Shown one piece after another: positions 1 through 9,506 of a DNA stretch of 64,000 bases. A program made the translations under genes and the position numbers. Numbering within the stretch: position 1 is the stretch's first letter; each line of letters starts with the position of its first letter. Source of the DNA: Selenomonadaceae bacterium (GTDB taxonomy: Bacteria > Bacillota > Negativicutes > Selenomonadales > Selenomonadaceae); NCBI GenBank assembly GCA_024698045.1, contig JAILRS010000011.1, positions 1-64,000 of the forward strand. Direction: 5' to 3'. Below the pieces are notes generated by a model. The model saw only the letters and a program-made list of their open reading frames with translations, was not told the origin of the DNA and ran no database searches.

Positions 1-444
1 GAAAAAGATTATCAAGTCGGCGGTACGACTGCTTTACTTGACACGGTCGGCGAAACGGTAGTAAAAATCAAAACGATACACGAGTACGCACGCGAAGAGG
101 ATAAGCCGCAAAAAACTTTGTTTGTGATAGCAACTGACGGCGAAGAAAATTCAAGTCGCAAATACACTTACAATGATGTAAAGAAACTTATCGAACAACA
201 AAAGGAATTGGGATGGGAATTTATTTTCCTTGGGGCGAATATCGACGCGGCAGAGGTAGCCGGTCACATCGGAATATCTGCCAAACGCGCAGTCAACTAT
301 CATGCGGACAGGACAGGCACGAGGGGCATTTTCGATGCCATAAGTAAATTTACATTGTCACTTTCCCAATCCGAAAGGGTTGCCGCAGATGATATGTCAT
401 GGCGTGAAGATTTGGATAAGGATTATAATTCACGCAAAAAATAA
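1..444 (+). CDS. VWA-domain protein, C-terminal part (5' end outside window)
   Basis: The reading frame is open from base 1 and ends with TAA at 442-444, so only the last 147 residues are seen. GGTTALLD near the start carries a Thr in the place of the conserved MIDAS threonine, and ATDGEEN carries the acidic residue that follows the next strand, as in von Willebrand factor A domains. This is followed by the GWEFIFLGANID stretch common in bacterial VWA proteins. VWA domains bind metal and usually mediate protein-protein contact. The N-terminus and any partner domain lie upstream, so the role cannot be stated. A terminator follows at once, so this is the last gene of its transcript. Confidence 0.75.
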   Translation, partial: EKDYQVGGTTALLDTVGETVVKIKTIHEYAREEDKPQKTLFVIATDGEENSSRKYTYNDVKKLIEQQKELGWEFIFLGANIDAAEVAGHIGISAKRAVNYHADRTGTRGIFDAISKFTLSLSQSERVAADDMSWREDLDKDYNSRKK

Positions 445-470
445 TTTCCGAATGAGTTCTAAAAAATTTA

Positions 471-500
471 CCCCTGTCACGACGGCAGGGGCTTTTTATT
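471..500 (+). terminator. Rho-independent terminator after the VWA gene
   Basis: CCCCTG (471-476) pairs with CAGGGG (486-491), with two further inner pairs (T-G, C-G), and is followed by CTTTTTATTT. The A-rich lead-in and the stem are nearly identical to the terminator at 2622-2650. Confidence 0.8.
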
Positions 501-514
501 TCGTCAGATATTTC

Positions 515-543
515 TTGCAAAATCAGCCGAAGAAAAATATAGC
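515..543 (+). promoter_or_regulatory. Putative promoter of the chemoreceptor gene
   Basis: TTGCAA at 515-520 and TATAGC at 538-543 are 17 bp apart, about 60 bp before the start codon. This fits a housekeeping sigma factor moderately well. I see no flagellar sigma-28 type sequence here. Confidence 0.4.
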
Positions 544-604
544 TTTTATCAACCGCTTATGTTAACATGCTTGCAACAAATAAATCATTTCGGAGGGAGC
601 AGGC

Positions 605-2575
605 ATGAAGTTAGAGCAAAAATTTTTTTCACTTGCGGTAATAATGGCGGCAGTAATTGCGTTCGTCTGTGCTACCAGCTATTATTTTGCAAGTACCGAT
701 TTACAGGAAAGTGTAGATCGCGAATTACGTGAAACGGCAGAAAAAGAGGCAATGGACTTAAATGGTTGGCTCAAAGAAAAGAAAGCATTCAGTATCAGTT
801 CTGCGAACGTCATGACTGGATTTAACGGTAACATGTCGGTAATCAAGACAAAGGCAATGACGAGTACGATAGTCAGCGATAAAGATATCCTCGATTTGTG
901 CGTAGGTCTGCAGGACGGATATTTTTACTGCTACTACGCCGGCGATAATACGGGCAAAACAGATCCCACCCAACGCGGTTGGTACAAAGATACACAGGCG
1001 AAGGGCGATACGCTTTTCACCGATACTTATGTTGACGTAAACACGGGCAAACTTGTTGTATCGGTCTGCACACCGATTAGGGCGAACGGACAATTTATCG
1101 GGGCGAACTGCGTTGACTTATCTCTTGAAGTTTTAACCAAACAAGCTCAGGAAATTAAATATCAGAATCAAGGCGCGGGCATTATAATAGAGAAGAACGG
1201 AAATATCTTGGCTACTTCGCAATTGGGCGAACCTGCAAAAAAATTCGGCGATATTGACGGCTTGGGCGTTCACTTTGATGAAATGATAAGCAAGGGGAGC
1301 GGCTACATTGAAGCTACCGTAAACGGCGAAGACATGGCGTTCGCATATGCAACAGTGCCCGAAACGGGTTGGATTGTCGGCGTTAACGTTCCATCCGAAT
1401 TTCTATTCGCACATCTCGGCGATTTGCGTTTCATGTTCATGATAATAATCGGTATTGCATTCGTATTGGTCTTCGGTATTTGCCGCATATTCTCCGATAA
1501 AATTACGAAGCCCGTTTTGCAACTGGAAGAATATTCGATTAAAATGTCTAACGGCGATTTGACAATGAACGACGTAAAAGTCACAACCTCCGATGAAATA
1601 GGTTTATTGACGCGCGACTTTAACACGATGAAAAACAATCTGCGCAACTTAATAGCGAATATGTCAAGTAATTCACATCAAGTAGCATCGTCCGCCGAAC
1701 AGTTAACAGCCAGTTCGCAACAATCGGCAGATGCTGCCGGTCATGTCGCCGAAACAGTCAACGATATTTCAGAATCCGTAGAAAAACAGATGAAGAGTAT
1801 TACTTCGGCTAAAAACAACATAGACAGTGTCTTCAGAGATATTAAGTCTGTCGAAGAAAAATCGCATACGATTGCGGAAACATCCAATCAAACTTCGCAA
1901 GCGGCACAAAAAGGTTCGGAACTTATGGGCACGGCGGTAGACAGTATGAGCCGCATTGAGTCAAGCGTTATGGCATCCGCCGATGTCGTTAAGGAATTGG
2001 GCGAAAACAGTCGCCAAATCGGTCAGATTGTCGACGCTATATCCGCTATTTCCGAACAGACAAACTTGTTGGCACTGAACGCGGCAATCGAGGCGGCGCG
2101 CGCAGGCGAACACGGTAAAGGCTTTGCGGTTGTCGCCGAAGAAGTTCGTAAGCTTGCGGCAGAATCTCAAGAGTCCGCCGAACAAATCAAGTCACGTATC
2201 GATTCGATTCAAAATTCCACCGAAAGAGCAGTCGAGGCAATGGATTCGGGTACGAACGAAGTCAAAGCCGGTACGGGCGCAATTCGTGAAGTCGGCGAAC
2301 AATTCGACGAAATTCTTAAGATGGTCAACGACATCAAGAATCAGATGAATGAAATAAATTCTTCGGTGCAAGTCGTTTCGGGCTCCACTGCCGAAGTTGT
2401 CAAGATGGTCGAGGAGATTGACGGCATAAGCAAACGCACGGCGAATAATATGAAAAATATTTCGGATTCCGCCGAAGAACAATCCTCATCTAACGAAGAA
2501 ATTGCCGCGGCAAGTCAGGCATTGGCGCAAATGGCTGAAGATATGCAAGATGTTGTAGGCAAATTCAAAATCTGA
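605..2575 (+). CDS. Methyl-accepting chemotaxis protein with Cache sensor
   Basis: This is a 656-residue transmembrane chemoreceptor. A first membrane helix lies near residues 8-28, followed by a periplasmic Cache-type sensor (about 40-270), a second helix (about 276-296), a HAMP linker (about 297-350) and a long coiled-coil signalling domain. The signalling hairpin tip [19 protein letters not shown], which contacts CheA/CheW, is intact near residue 483-500. The protein starts at an ATG behind GGAGGGAGC. It ends in VVGKFKI with no CheR-docking pentapeptide. It forms its own transcription unit between two terminators. The ligand cannot be predicted; Cache sensors often bind amino or carboxylic acids. 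No che genes are in the window. Confidence 0.93.
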   Translation: MKLEQKFFSLAVIMAAVIAFVCATSYYFASTDLQESVDRELRETAEKEAMDLNGWLKEKKAFSISSANVMTGFNGNMSVIKTKAMTSTIVSDKDILDLCVGLQDGYFYCYYAGDNTGKTDPTQRGWYKDTQAKGDTLFTDTYVDVNTGKLVVSVCTPIRANGQFIGANCVDLSLEVLTKQAQEIKYQNQGAGIIIEKNGNILATSQLGEPAKKFGDIDGLGVHFDEMISKGSGYIEATVNGEDMAFAYATVPETGWIVGVNVPSEFLFAHLGDLRFMFMIIIGIAFVLVFGICRIFSDKITKPVLQLEEYSIKMSNGDLTMNDVKVTTSDEIGLLTRDFNTMKNNLRNLIANMSSNSHQVASSAEQLTASSQQSADAAGHVAETVNDISESVEKQMKSITSAKNNIDSVFRDIKSVEEKSHTIAETSNQTSQAAQKGSELMGTAVDSMSRIESSVMASADVVKELGENSRQIGQIVDAISAISEQTNLLALNAAIEAARAGEHGKGFAVVAEEVRKLAAESQESAEQIKSRIDSIQNSTERAVEAMDSGTNEVKAGTGAIREVGEQFDEILKMVNDIKNQMNEINSSVQVVSGSTAEVVKMVEEIDGISKRTANNMKNISDSAEEQSSSNEEIAAASQALAQMAEDMQDVVGKFKI

Positions 2576-2621
2576 TTCAACACGCGCGGAATAAATTAAA
2601 ACGCTTCGGAAAAAAATTTAA

Positions 2622-2650
2622 CCCCTGCCGTTATGACAGGGGCTTTTTTA
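2622..2650. terminator. Terminator shared by the chemoreceptor and rsmB genes
   Basis: CCCCTG (2622-2627) pairs with CAGGGG (2637-2642) followed by CTTTTTTA. On the opposite strand the same hairpin is followed by TTAAATTTTTTT, so it can end both convergent genes. The stop codon of rsmB (2648-2650) lies inside the T-run. Confidence 0.8.
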
Positions 2651-3937
2651 TTTTATGCGAACAAGTTTTGCGGAAAAAAATCCGTCGGTATTCGTCACGT
2701 GAGGTAACAGAGTTTTCATTTCGATTAATTCAAAGCCATTGTGTTCGGCTAAAAATTTCTCGACAACATTTTCATTTTCGCGTCGGATAATCGTGCAGGT
2801 ACTGTAGACCAAAGTACCGCCGACTTTTAAAGTTTTCGCCGCCGAAGATAAAATTTCAAATTGCAATTGCGATAACTCTTTCAATTCTTCGTGCGATTTC
2901 TTCCAACGCATATCGGCCTTGCGACGTAATACACCCAAACCCGAACAGGGCGCGTCAACTAAAACTTTATCGGCTTGATTCGGGAATTTATCGCCCAATT
3001 CACGCGCGTCGATTAACTGCGGCGAAATAATTTTTATCCCCAATCTTTCGGCGTTCTGCGCAATGTGCTCGAGTTTCGTATCGTAAATATCAGCGGCGAT
3101 AATTTTCCCACGGTTATCCATTAATTCGGCGATGTGCGTAGTTTTTCCGCCCGGAGCCGCGCAACAATCAATGACAAAATCTTCGGGCTGAGGATTGAGC
3201 AGATGAGCCGCCGTCATTGAACTTTCGTCTTGTACCTGACAAAGTCCGTCGCGCAGAGGTTGAAATTTATCCAATGCTCCGTGACCGCCGCAAATTATTC
3301 CTTCGGGAGCTAATGCCGATTCTTCCGCTTGCATACCGAATTTTTTCAGTGCGGATAAAATTTCTTCACGTGTCGTCTTCAATCGATTGACGCGTAAACA
3401 CAGCGGCGGATTCGTGTTATCGAAATCCAAAAGTTTTCGTGCGGCTTCCAATCCAAATTCATCGGCGAAAAGTTTCACGAGCCATAGCGGATGAAATGTT
3501 CGCAGTGCCAATGACTTTAAATCTTCATCGGTCGGGAAATCGGATTTATGTAAATCTCTGACCGCCGAACGCATTACGCCGTTGACGAATTTTGACGCGC
3601 CTATGCCGCAAAATTTTTTCGTCAGCTCGACGGATTCATTTACTGCCGCCGAATTCGGGACGCGGTCGAGAAAAAATATTTGATACATACCGACACGCAA
3701 TACCGCCAAAATTTTTTCGTCAACTTTGGAAATCGGTCGAGTTAAGTACTTTGAGATTTTCCAATCGAGCGACGCGCCCGATTTCACTGCGCCGTAAACA
3801 AGTTCCGTGCAAAATTTTCTGTCGATATCGGAAAATTTTTCTTGCCGCAATGTTTGCGCCAATGCCACATTAGCCCACGCGCCTTTTTTTGCTACGTCGA
3901 ATAGTATTTTTGTCGCCGCCAATCTTACTTTATCCAA
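2648..3937 (-). CDS. rsmB: 16S rRNA m5C967 methyltransferase RsmB
   Basis: This 429-residue cytoplasmic enzyme methylates a cytosine of 16S rRNA using S-adenosylmethionine. The first 130 or so residues form a NusB-like RNA-binding domain. The rest is a Rossmann-type methyltransferase with the SAM loop CCAAPGGKTTHIAEL near residue 257, the DAPCSGLGVLRR motif near 327 and the catalytic STCT motif near 376. Both cysteines used by this RNA m5C family are present. The start is TTG behind a strong AGGAGGAAAT. In many Firmicutes rsmB sits in the def-fmt-rsmB cluster; here it stands alone. Confidence 0.93.
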   Translation of the reverse strand: MDKVRLAATKILFDVAKKGAWANVALAQTLRQEKFSDIDRKFCTELVYGAVKSGASLDWKISKYLTRPISKVDEKILAVLRVGMYQIFFLDRVPNSAAVNESVELTKKFCGIGASKFVNGVMRSAVRDLHKSDFPTDEDLKSLALRTFHPLWLVKLFADEFGLEAARKLLDFDNTNPPLCLRVNRLKTTREEILSALKKFGMQAEESALAPEGIICGGHGALDKFQPLRDGLCQVQDESSMTAAHLLNPQPEDFVIDCCAAPGGKTTHIAELMDNRGKIIAADIYDTKLEHIAQNAERLGIKIISPQLIDARELGDKFPNQADKVLVDAPCSGLGVLRRKADMRWKKSHEELKELSQLQFEILSSAAKTLKVGGTLVYSTCTIIRRENENVVEKFLAEHNGFELIEMKTLLPHVTNTDGFFSAKLVRIK

Positions 3938-4065
3938 AAAATTTCCTCCTGCCGTTTTTTATGCCGACAAATATAGCATCTCAAAAATTTTTTATCAAGG
4001 TAGCGCATCAAATCAACCGCCGATAAAAATAAGAAGCGGTATCCACTCCTTTTGTTGATATTATT

Positions 4066-4362
4066 TTAATTTGTTGCAACATGATTTTTAGGTTCAAAAG
4101 AAATTTTCAATAACATATCCATACCATCCGCAAGTTTTTGAAGCAAACGAATGGAAGGATTACGCGCGCCGTTTTCTATTCGACTAATTTCTGTTTGTGA
4201 AATTCCGGTCCTTTCGGACAATTCTTTTTGTGTCATATTTCGGTAGTTTCTTGCATCGATTAACGCACGAATCAAATTCATTTCAGTTTCAAGTTCTTTA
4301 TAAGCAGCAGCAAATTCGGGATTCTTCATTTGTTCCGCTTTATACGCGTCAAGACTTTTCAT
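4066..4362 (-). CDS. HigA-like XRE-family antitoxin
   Basis: This 98-residue protein carries a helix-turn-helix of the Cro/C1 type near residues 40-80 (MTQKELSERTGISQTEISRI). The N-terminal helix is rich in charged residues. It is the downstream partner of the toxin-like gene and overlaps it by 4 bp, which indicates translational coupling. By analogy with HigBA-type modules it should neutralise the toxin by direct binding and repress the shared promoter. The order toxin first, antitoxin second is typical of the HigB/HigA type. It could also act as a plain regulator, but the pairing makes that less likely. Confidence 0.85.
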   Translation of the reverse strand: MKSLDAYKAEQMKNPEFAAAYKELETEMNLIRALIDARNYRNMTQKELSERTGISQTEISRIENGARNPSIRLLQKLADGMDMLLKISFEPKNHVATN

Positions 4363-4715
4363 TTTTGATTCCTTTCTCGGCGAAGATATTCCGTACGTCG
4401 ATTCTTTGCTAATTGGATTTCTTTTCGCGGGGTTTTCTGTGTTTTCTTTATAAAACCGTTTGTAATGATGATTTTATTACCGATGTAAAAGAAAAACAAA
4501 GCTCTTGAGACATTGACGGACGAACTACAACGCAGTTCAAAGATACCATCATCCAAATGTTTTGTGTAAGGTTCTCTGAGAGATGTCCCCTTCTCCTGAA
4601 GAATTTCCATAAGAGAAATCATTTTTGCTCTCGTTTTAACATCAAGTTCATTCAAAAAATCTTCAATCGGTTGCTTACCGTCTTCTGTTTCATAAAAATC
4701 AACTTGAAAATTCAT
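4359..4715 (-). CDS. HigB-like (phage Gp49/RelE superfamily) toxin
   Basis: The 118-residue protein matches the phage-derived Gp49-like toxin family. It shows an N-terminal strand MNFQVDFYETEDGKQPIEDF, the central ELR motif in GIFELRCSS, and a final strand with GFIKKTQKTP. Members of this fold are usually ribosome-dependent mRNA endonucleases. It is the first gene of the pair and its last codons overlap the antitoxin start. A well-placed promoter lies just upstream (4734-4762). Active-site residues cannot be assigned from sequence alone, so activity is inferred from family and context. Confidence 0.85.
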   Translation of the reverse strand: MNFQVDFYETEDGKQPIEDFLNELDVKTRAKMISLMEILQEKGTSLREPYTKHLDDGIFELRCSSSVNVSRALFFFYIGNKIIITNGFIKKTQKTPRKEIQLAKNRRTEYLRRERNQK

Positions 4716-4733
4716 TTTCTTTACCTCATACGC

Positions 4734-4762
4734 ATTTTATGAGATATATATCATATCGTCAA
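4734..4762 (-). promoter_or_regulatory. Promoter of the toxin-antitoxin pair with internal palindrome
   Basis: Read on the minus strand, TTGACG (4762-4757) and TAAAAT (4739-4734) are 17 bp apart. The spacer contains the perfect palindrome GATATATATC (4743-4752), a plausible operator for the XRE antitoxin because bound protein there would block RNA polymerase. Confidence 0.6.
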
Positions 4763-4857
4763 CAAGAAATTTTATCGATGTTATGAAAAGTTCTAAAGTG
4801 TAGATTTCATACATAACAACCTACGTAGAAGGAAATTGGAAAGTTTGAACGCGCTTA

Positions 4858-4866
4858 TGATATAAT
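4858..4866 (+). promoter_or_regulatory. Extended -10 promoter of the large ATPase gene
   Basis: TGATATAAT gives a perfect TATAAT preceded by TG one base upstream, the extended -10 arrangement, which can work without a good -35. It lies 21 bp before the ATG. The start site of transcription would be so near the ribosome binding site that the leader is very short. Confidence 0.5.
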
Positions 4867-4887
4867 TACTATAAAGGGGTGTATTCT

Positions 4888-7800
4888 ATGGCGAAAAGTT
4901 ATTTTCCGATGTTGCCGAAAGTCGAGGAAGATATTTCAAAAATTTTGAGCGATCAGGCAGGCATTTGGAAGGATACCGATATAAATTTTCTGCGCGGTCT
5001 GGCGAACAGTTTGGATTGCGGCGAATCAATCAAAGACATGGGCGCGGTCGATTCGATTCCCGATATGTGGGCGCGTCCTTTACTGTTCAAAATGGCACTG
5101 TTTGATTTCGAGACGACACGGCAATTTATAACGGGTTTACACGAAAAAGTTTTGGGCGAATGGCGCGCGCTGTTGGCAATGTTCGCACTGAAAGAATTCA
5201 AACAACTTGACTTGAGCGCGGAACAAATTAATTTGCGTGAAGACAAATCGGATTTGGCGATGATACTGAAATCGTTGGCACCACATGAATCATTGACGGG
5301 TAACCGCGATGCATGGCTGACGGATATCTACATAATTTCGCTGAACGCTTTGCCGATAGCAATGACTTCGCCGACAACTTTGATTGCTTGCGCCGCCGAT
5401 TACGAAACGACTTTCGCGGGAAAAATATCTGCGCCGTGGAGTAACAATCAACAAACTTTAACCGACCCGATAAAATTTTTATCCGCCGCCGAATTGTCAG
5501 CCCTGCGCAGTTGGTTGGCTAATCTCTACGATAAAATTCAGCAGACGGAAAAAATCGGCAGTCAGGCCAAAGAAATTTCAAATGCTTTGCTGAAATGTTT
5601 GGCGGATTACGAACAGGATGTTGCCGCCGCCGTACAAAATGTTGACGGCATTGCCTACGAATTTATACCGTCGAATATGAATTTGCATGTAGGTACGGCG
5701 CGATTTCTTGATGAAACGATAAAGGGACGTACGCCGCGATTTGAAGATTCTGCCGTCCGTTTGCTCACGTCCGTTAAAAATATTCTACTCGTTTCGCCCG
5801 ATATGGTTCGTGACTTCGCAAGGTTCGAGGGCGTCGACCCGTCAAGACTTGTCGTTTGGCAGGGGATTGGCGCAAGCGAAATCAGCGACACGAAATTGAC
5901 GAACGACAGAAATAAAATCGGGCGTACAAATTTGGGTAACGCGGAATATCGTCGCCCCGAAGATTTTTTTTACGAACGTATGGCAGTAGTCGAGCCGGCC
6001 AATGCATTCCCCAATTCTCCGCACATCAACGGAACGGAAACCATTGCCGAAGATTTGACGCCGATTCTTCCGATTAAACGCGAATTGATTGATTTGTTCG
6101 GAGCGGCTGAAATTGCCGCGCGACTTTCGATATCCAATGACGCCAATAATTTTTATCTGCACTTTAATTTCCCGTTGAGCGGAGTAAACGGCGACGGCAA
6201 GTCTTTTCGTTGGACTAAGGCATATCCGAAACGCGATTTGATTTATATAGATCAAGATGTTCCCGTCGTGGAATTGTGGCCGAATATTCGGCGCAAAGGT
6301 TGGCAAAATTATTTTCTTTACTACGAAAATTATCGGGCACAATCCGATGATGATTATCCTGCCAAAGATATTTATTTCGTCACACCTTACGGGCAAGATA
6401 TCGGCGAAAACTTTCTATCCAATCGCGTAACAGCTAAGCTCAATGATTTTCCCGACGCCTTGATTTGCACTTACAATCCGCCGTCGCATATCGGTAAAGA
6501 ACCGTTTGATATCGGCGTCATCATTTTGAATAAGCCGAAAGTAATTGAGCGCAATGTCGGTTTGACGTGGAAAATCGGCGTGGATTTCGGCACGAGTTCA
6601 ACTATGGTTTTCTGCGCGGTAAACGACGAACAACCGCGCCCGTTAAATCTGCAACCGCATTTGTATCAAGTGACGGCCAGCGGCGGCGCACGTGCGCAAA
6701 CTTATCGGCATTTCATTCCTTCGCAGATTCCCGAACGCGCCGACGGCTCTTTTTTAAGTGTGTTTCATCTGTTGAATCGCGGCGAATTAAAGGAAGTGCG
6801 TCCGTTGAAGGACGGGCATGTATTTTTGTTGAGCTCGGAAAATACGCGCGTGTTTGAGCAATTGGCAGACCAAATCGACGCGAATTTGAAATGGGCTGAT
6901 GACGACAGACAACGACGTAAGACAGCGGCATATATCGGTCAAATATGTATGCAGGCGGCAGTAGAGGCGGCGGCGCACGGTGCCGATAAAGTTCGGTGGA
7001 ATTTTTCATATCCGACAGCATTTTCGCAGGCACAAAAAATTTCTTTCCGCGGCATATGTAGTGAAGCCGTGGAGGACGGTGTGGAATTTTGGACGGAAAG
7101 TAAGGCGGCAGCGTATCACTTCAATAAAATGGACGGTAAAGCCGGAAACTTTGCGCAGGGCGCGATTTGCGTGGATATAGGTGCAGGGACAACCGATATC
7201 AGCGTCATAAGCGGTACACCTCCGCGAATTGTTTGGCATACTTCGATTCGTTATGCCGCGCGACAAATGTTCAAGCCGATTTATGATAACTATGAGCTGT
7301 TCGCCGAAGAAAAAATTTCCGTGGATAAATTGCGCGACGAAACTCAAAGGCAAGCGGTAATAGATGCGGATATGCGTGAACATAGCGACAAATATCTTTC
7401 GGATTTGAAATTCAAGACGGGTAACGAACAAGTCAGAAATGTTTTGCAGGCGGCACAATTCGCGACGGGCGGACTGTTTCATTATCTGGGCGAATTGGTA
7501 AAAGTTTTGCATGACTGCGGTTACTATCAAGGCGATAAAATTCCGCATGTATTCGTCGGCGGTAACGGAGCAAGAATTTTTAATTGGCTGACTGGCGGCA
7601 CGGATATTGACGACAATATTTACCTGAAAGTGTTTGAGAAAATTTTGACGTCGGCATCGGGTTTGAACGGCTACAGGAAATTTAATTTGCATATGAGCGG
7701 ACAACCGAAAATAGAAGTTGCCGCGGGAATGATTGCGGAACGTCCTGCCAATGACGAAGAATTTTTCGACGAGGAAAAAATTAATACGGATATGTTCGGC

Positions 7801-8610
7801 GATGCAGATGAGTTGATTTATTCGGCGGTACCGGCCGGATCCGATTTCGTGCAGAGTGACGAACAACAGGCGGCGACGGCGTTTATCAGTGCCTACGATA
7901 TTGCCGACGGTATCACGATAAAAAATATCGGCGAATTTAAAACTTTCGTCGACAGATTTAATTCGGCGCAAAAACTTTGGGCGGACGGTATTTTGTTTGA
8001 CGAAGACATAACCGAAGAGATTATTCGCGACGTAAATAATTTCTACATGGATAAACGCGGACGCGATGTGAAAACTTTGGATGTTGAGCCGATATTTATT
8101 GCGGAACTGAAATTGTTTTTGCCGCGTCTTACTTCGGGCGGTATCGTGAAAAAAATTGCGGTCGCCGAAAAAAAATCTTCCGAAGAAAATATTTCCGTGG
8201 GCGCGAATTTCGTTAACTCCTTCAACACTTTGGATAGACTTAGCGGTTTCAGTGCACGGCAAGCACGGGAAAAATTTTTGCGTCGCTACAAAGTTCGTGC
8301 ATTCAGCTGCGCAAATGTGGACGAAAGAATGAACAGCCCGACGATTGCGCCGAAATTTGTTGAGGTCATGAGCACGGCGGGCGGCGATTTTTGGGCGTGT
8401 CACGTCGAAGGAAATATTTTTGCGGTCGTGCCGAATCTGAAGAATTACACGGAAAATCATCATGCGGAACGCGCTTTCGGTATGGTATTCGATTCCGATT
8501 TCGACGGCGGAACTTATTCGCGGATAAGAGTCGAGCAGGCGGCGATTTTCGATTTAATCGGTGTGACGTGGACACTCAAACAGCGCGGAAAAATTATTTT
8601 GAGCAAGTGA
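4888..8610 (+). CDS. Large protein with Hsp70/actin-type ATPase domain and unknown N-terminal half
   Basis: The protein has 1,240 residues from the ATG at 4888, placed 8 bp after AAAGGGGTG; a GTG at 4879 lies inside that ribosome binding site and is less likely. Residues about 560-900 contain the nucleotide-binding signature of the actin/Hsp70/FtsA superfamily: phosphate-1 IGVDFGTSSTMVF (about 563), phosphate-2 CVDIGAGTTDISVI (about 760) and adenosine motif VFVGGNGARIF (about 888). The first 560 residues are not a chaperone domain I recognise; they contain PDMWARPLLF (about 55) and DLTPILPIKRELIDLFG (about 390). About 340 more residues follow the ATPase. No signal peptide or membrane helix is seen. 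It stands alone between a toxin-antitoxin pair and cobM. ATP binding is well supported; any cellular role is unknown. Confidence 0.85.
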   Translation: MAKSYFPMLPKVEEDISKILSDQAGIWKDTDINFLRGLANSLDCGESIKDMGAVDSIPDMWARPLLFKMALFDFETTRQFITGLHEKVLGEWRALLAMFALKEFKQLDLSAEQINLREDKSDLAMILKSLAPHESLTGNRDAWLTDIYIISLNALPIAMTSPTTLIACAADYETTFAGKISAPWSNNQQTLTDPIKFLSAAELSALRSWLANLYDKIQQTEKIGSQAKEISNALLKCLADYEQDVAAAVQNVDGIAYEFIPSNMNLHVGTARFLDETIKGRTPRFEDSAVRLLTSVKNILLVSPDMVRDFARFEGVDPSRLVVWQGIGASEISDTKLTNDRNKIGRTNLGNAEYRRPEDFFYERMAVVEPANAFPNSPHINGTETIAEDLTPILPIKRELIDLFGAAEIAARLSISNDANNFYLHFNFPLSGVNGDGKSFRWTKAYPKRDLIYIDQDVPVVELWPNIRRKGWQNYFLYYENYRAQSDDDYPAKDIYFVTPYGQDIGENFLSNRVTAKLNDFPDALICTYNPPSHIGKEPFDIGVIILNKPKVIERNVGLTWKIGVDFGTSSTMVFCAVNDEQPRPLNLQPHLYQVTASGGARAQTYRHFIPSQIPERADGSFLSVFHLLNRGELKEVRPLKDGHVFLLSSENTRVFEQLADQIDANLKWADDDRQRRKTAAYIGQICMQAAVEAAAHGADKVRWNFSYPTAFSQAQKISFRGICSEAVEDGVEFWTESKAAAYHFNKMDGKAGNFAQGAICVDIGAGTTDISVISGTPPRIVWHTSIRYAARQMFKPIYDNYELFAEEKISVDKLRDETQRQAVIDADMREHSDKYLSDLKFKTGNEQVRNVLQAAQFATGGLFHYLGELVKVLHDCGYYQGDKIPHVFVGGNGARIFNWLTGGTDIDDNIYLKVFEKILTSASGLNGYRKFNLHMSGQPKIEVAAGMIAERPANDEEFFDEEKINTDMFGDADELIYSAVPAGSDFVQSDEQQAATAFISAYDIADGITIKNIGEFKTFVDRFNSAQKLWADGILFDEDITEEIIRDVNNFYMDKRGRDVKTLDVEPIFIAELKLFLPRLTSGGIVKKIAVAEKKSSEENISVGANFVNSFNTLDRLSGFSARQAREKFLRRYKVRAFSCANVDERMNSPTIAPKFVEVMSTAGGDFWACHVEGNIFAVVPNLKNYTENHHAERAFGMVFDSDFDGGTYSRIRVEQAAIFDLIGVTWTLKQRGKIILSK

Positions 8611-8693
8611 ATTTATTCGGGAGTCTTATATAGAAATGTTTATGCCTACGTGATAAAATGAAACCGAAATATTTCATTGGGAGGTAATCCTAA

Positions 8694-9461
8694 ATGGTTC
8701 ACATAGTCGGAGCAGGTTCGGGAGATCCCGAATTAATCACGGTAAGGGGACAGCGATTTTTGCGCGAAGCCGATGTGGTAATTTATGCCGGCTCATTGGT
8801 TAATCCCGAACTGTTGAAACTTTGCAAACCCGAGGCGGAAATTTACAACTCTGCGAAAATGATGCTTGACGAAATAATTCACGTCATAGTATTGGCGGAC
8901 AAGGCAGGAAAAACGACAGTACGATTGCATACGGGAGACCCGTCTATTTACGGCGCGATACAGGAACAAATGGACGCGCTGACGAAAAACGGCATAGAGT
9001 TTGACATAACACCGGGCGTAAGTTCGTTTTTGGCGGCGGCGGCATCATTGAAACAGGAATACACTTTGCCGGGTATAACTCAAACGGTTATCATCACGCG
9101 TTGCAGCGGAAGAACACCCGTACCCGATACCGAATCACTTGCGCAATTGGCTCAACACCGTACGACACTTTGCATTTTCCTTTCGGTCAACATGTTATCG
9201 GAAATCAAAAATGAATTATTATCGGCAGGATTGGAAGAGACGACGCCGATAGCGGTTGTCTATAAAGCATCATGGCCGAATGAAGAAAAAATTATCCGCG
9301 GAAGGTTGAACACAATCGAGGAGCAAGTAAAGGCATCAAATATCGACAGGACGGCGATGATAATCGTCGGGCAATGTTTAGGCGCGACACTCGAACAATA
9401 TCGTAAATCTAATCTGTATTCGCCGCAATTCGCGCATATGTTCAGAAAGGCGGAATCTTAA
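8694..9461 (+). CDS. cobM: Precorrin-4/cobalt-precorrin-4 C11-methyltransferase
   Basis: The 255-residue enzyme transfers a methyl group from S-adenosylmethionine to C-11 of the corrin precursor. It shows the tetrapyrrole methylase features: VHIVGAGSGDPELITVRG at the N-terminus, the VIYAGSLV segment, the TGDPSIYG loop and TPGVSSFLAAAA. It starts at an ATG behind GGGAGG. The next gene is cbiG, so the anaerobic (cobalt-early) route is likely and the name cbiF would be equally correct. The other cobalamin genes are not in the window, so these two form a small detached piece of the pathway. Confidence 0.92.
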   Translation: MVHIVGAGSGDPELITVRGQRFLREADVVIYAGSLVNPELLKLCKPEAEIYNSAKMMLDEIIHVIVLADKAGKTTVRLHTGDPSIYGAIQEQMDALTKNGIEFDITPGVSSFLAAAASLKQEYTLPGITQTVIITRCSGRTPVPDTESLAQLAQHRTTLCIFLSVNMLSEIKNELLSAGLEETTPIAVVYKASWPNEEKIIRGRLNTIEEQVKASNIDRTAMIIVGQCLGATLEQYRKSNLYSPQFAHMFRKAES

Positions 9462-9506
9462 AGGTCATAAAAAATTTATCAATATTGTCAGGAAGGCGAA
9501 AAGTCA

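Noticed and set aside
7006..8463. 485-codon open frame antisense to the large ATPase gene
   Set aside because: It is a shadow of codon bias in the real gene, which has intact ATPase motifs. No binding site or family resemblance on the opposite strand.
8611..8693. Possible cobalamin riboswitch before cobM
   Set aside because: Only 83 bases are available and no B12-box-like sequence is visible.
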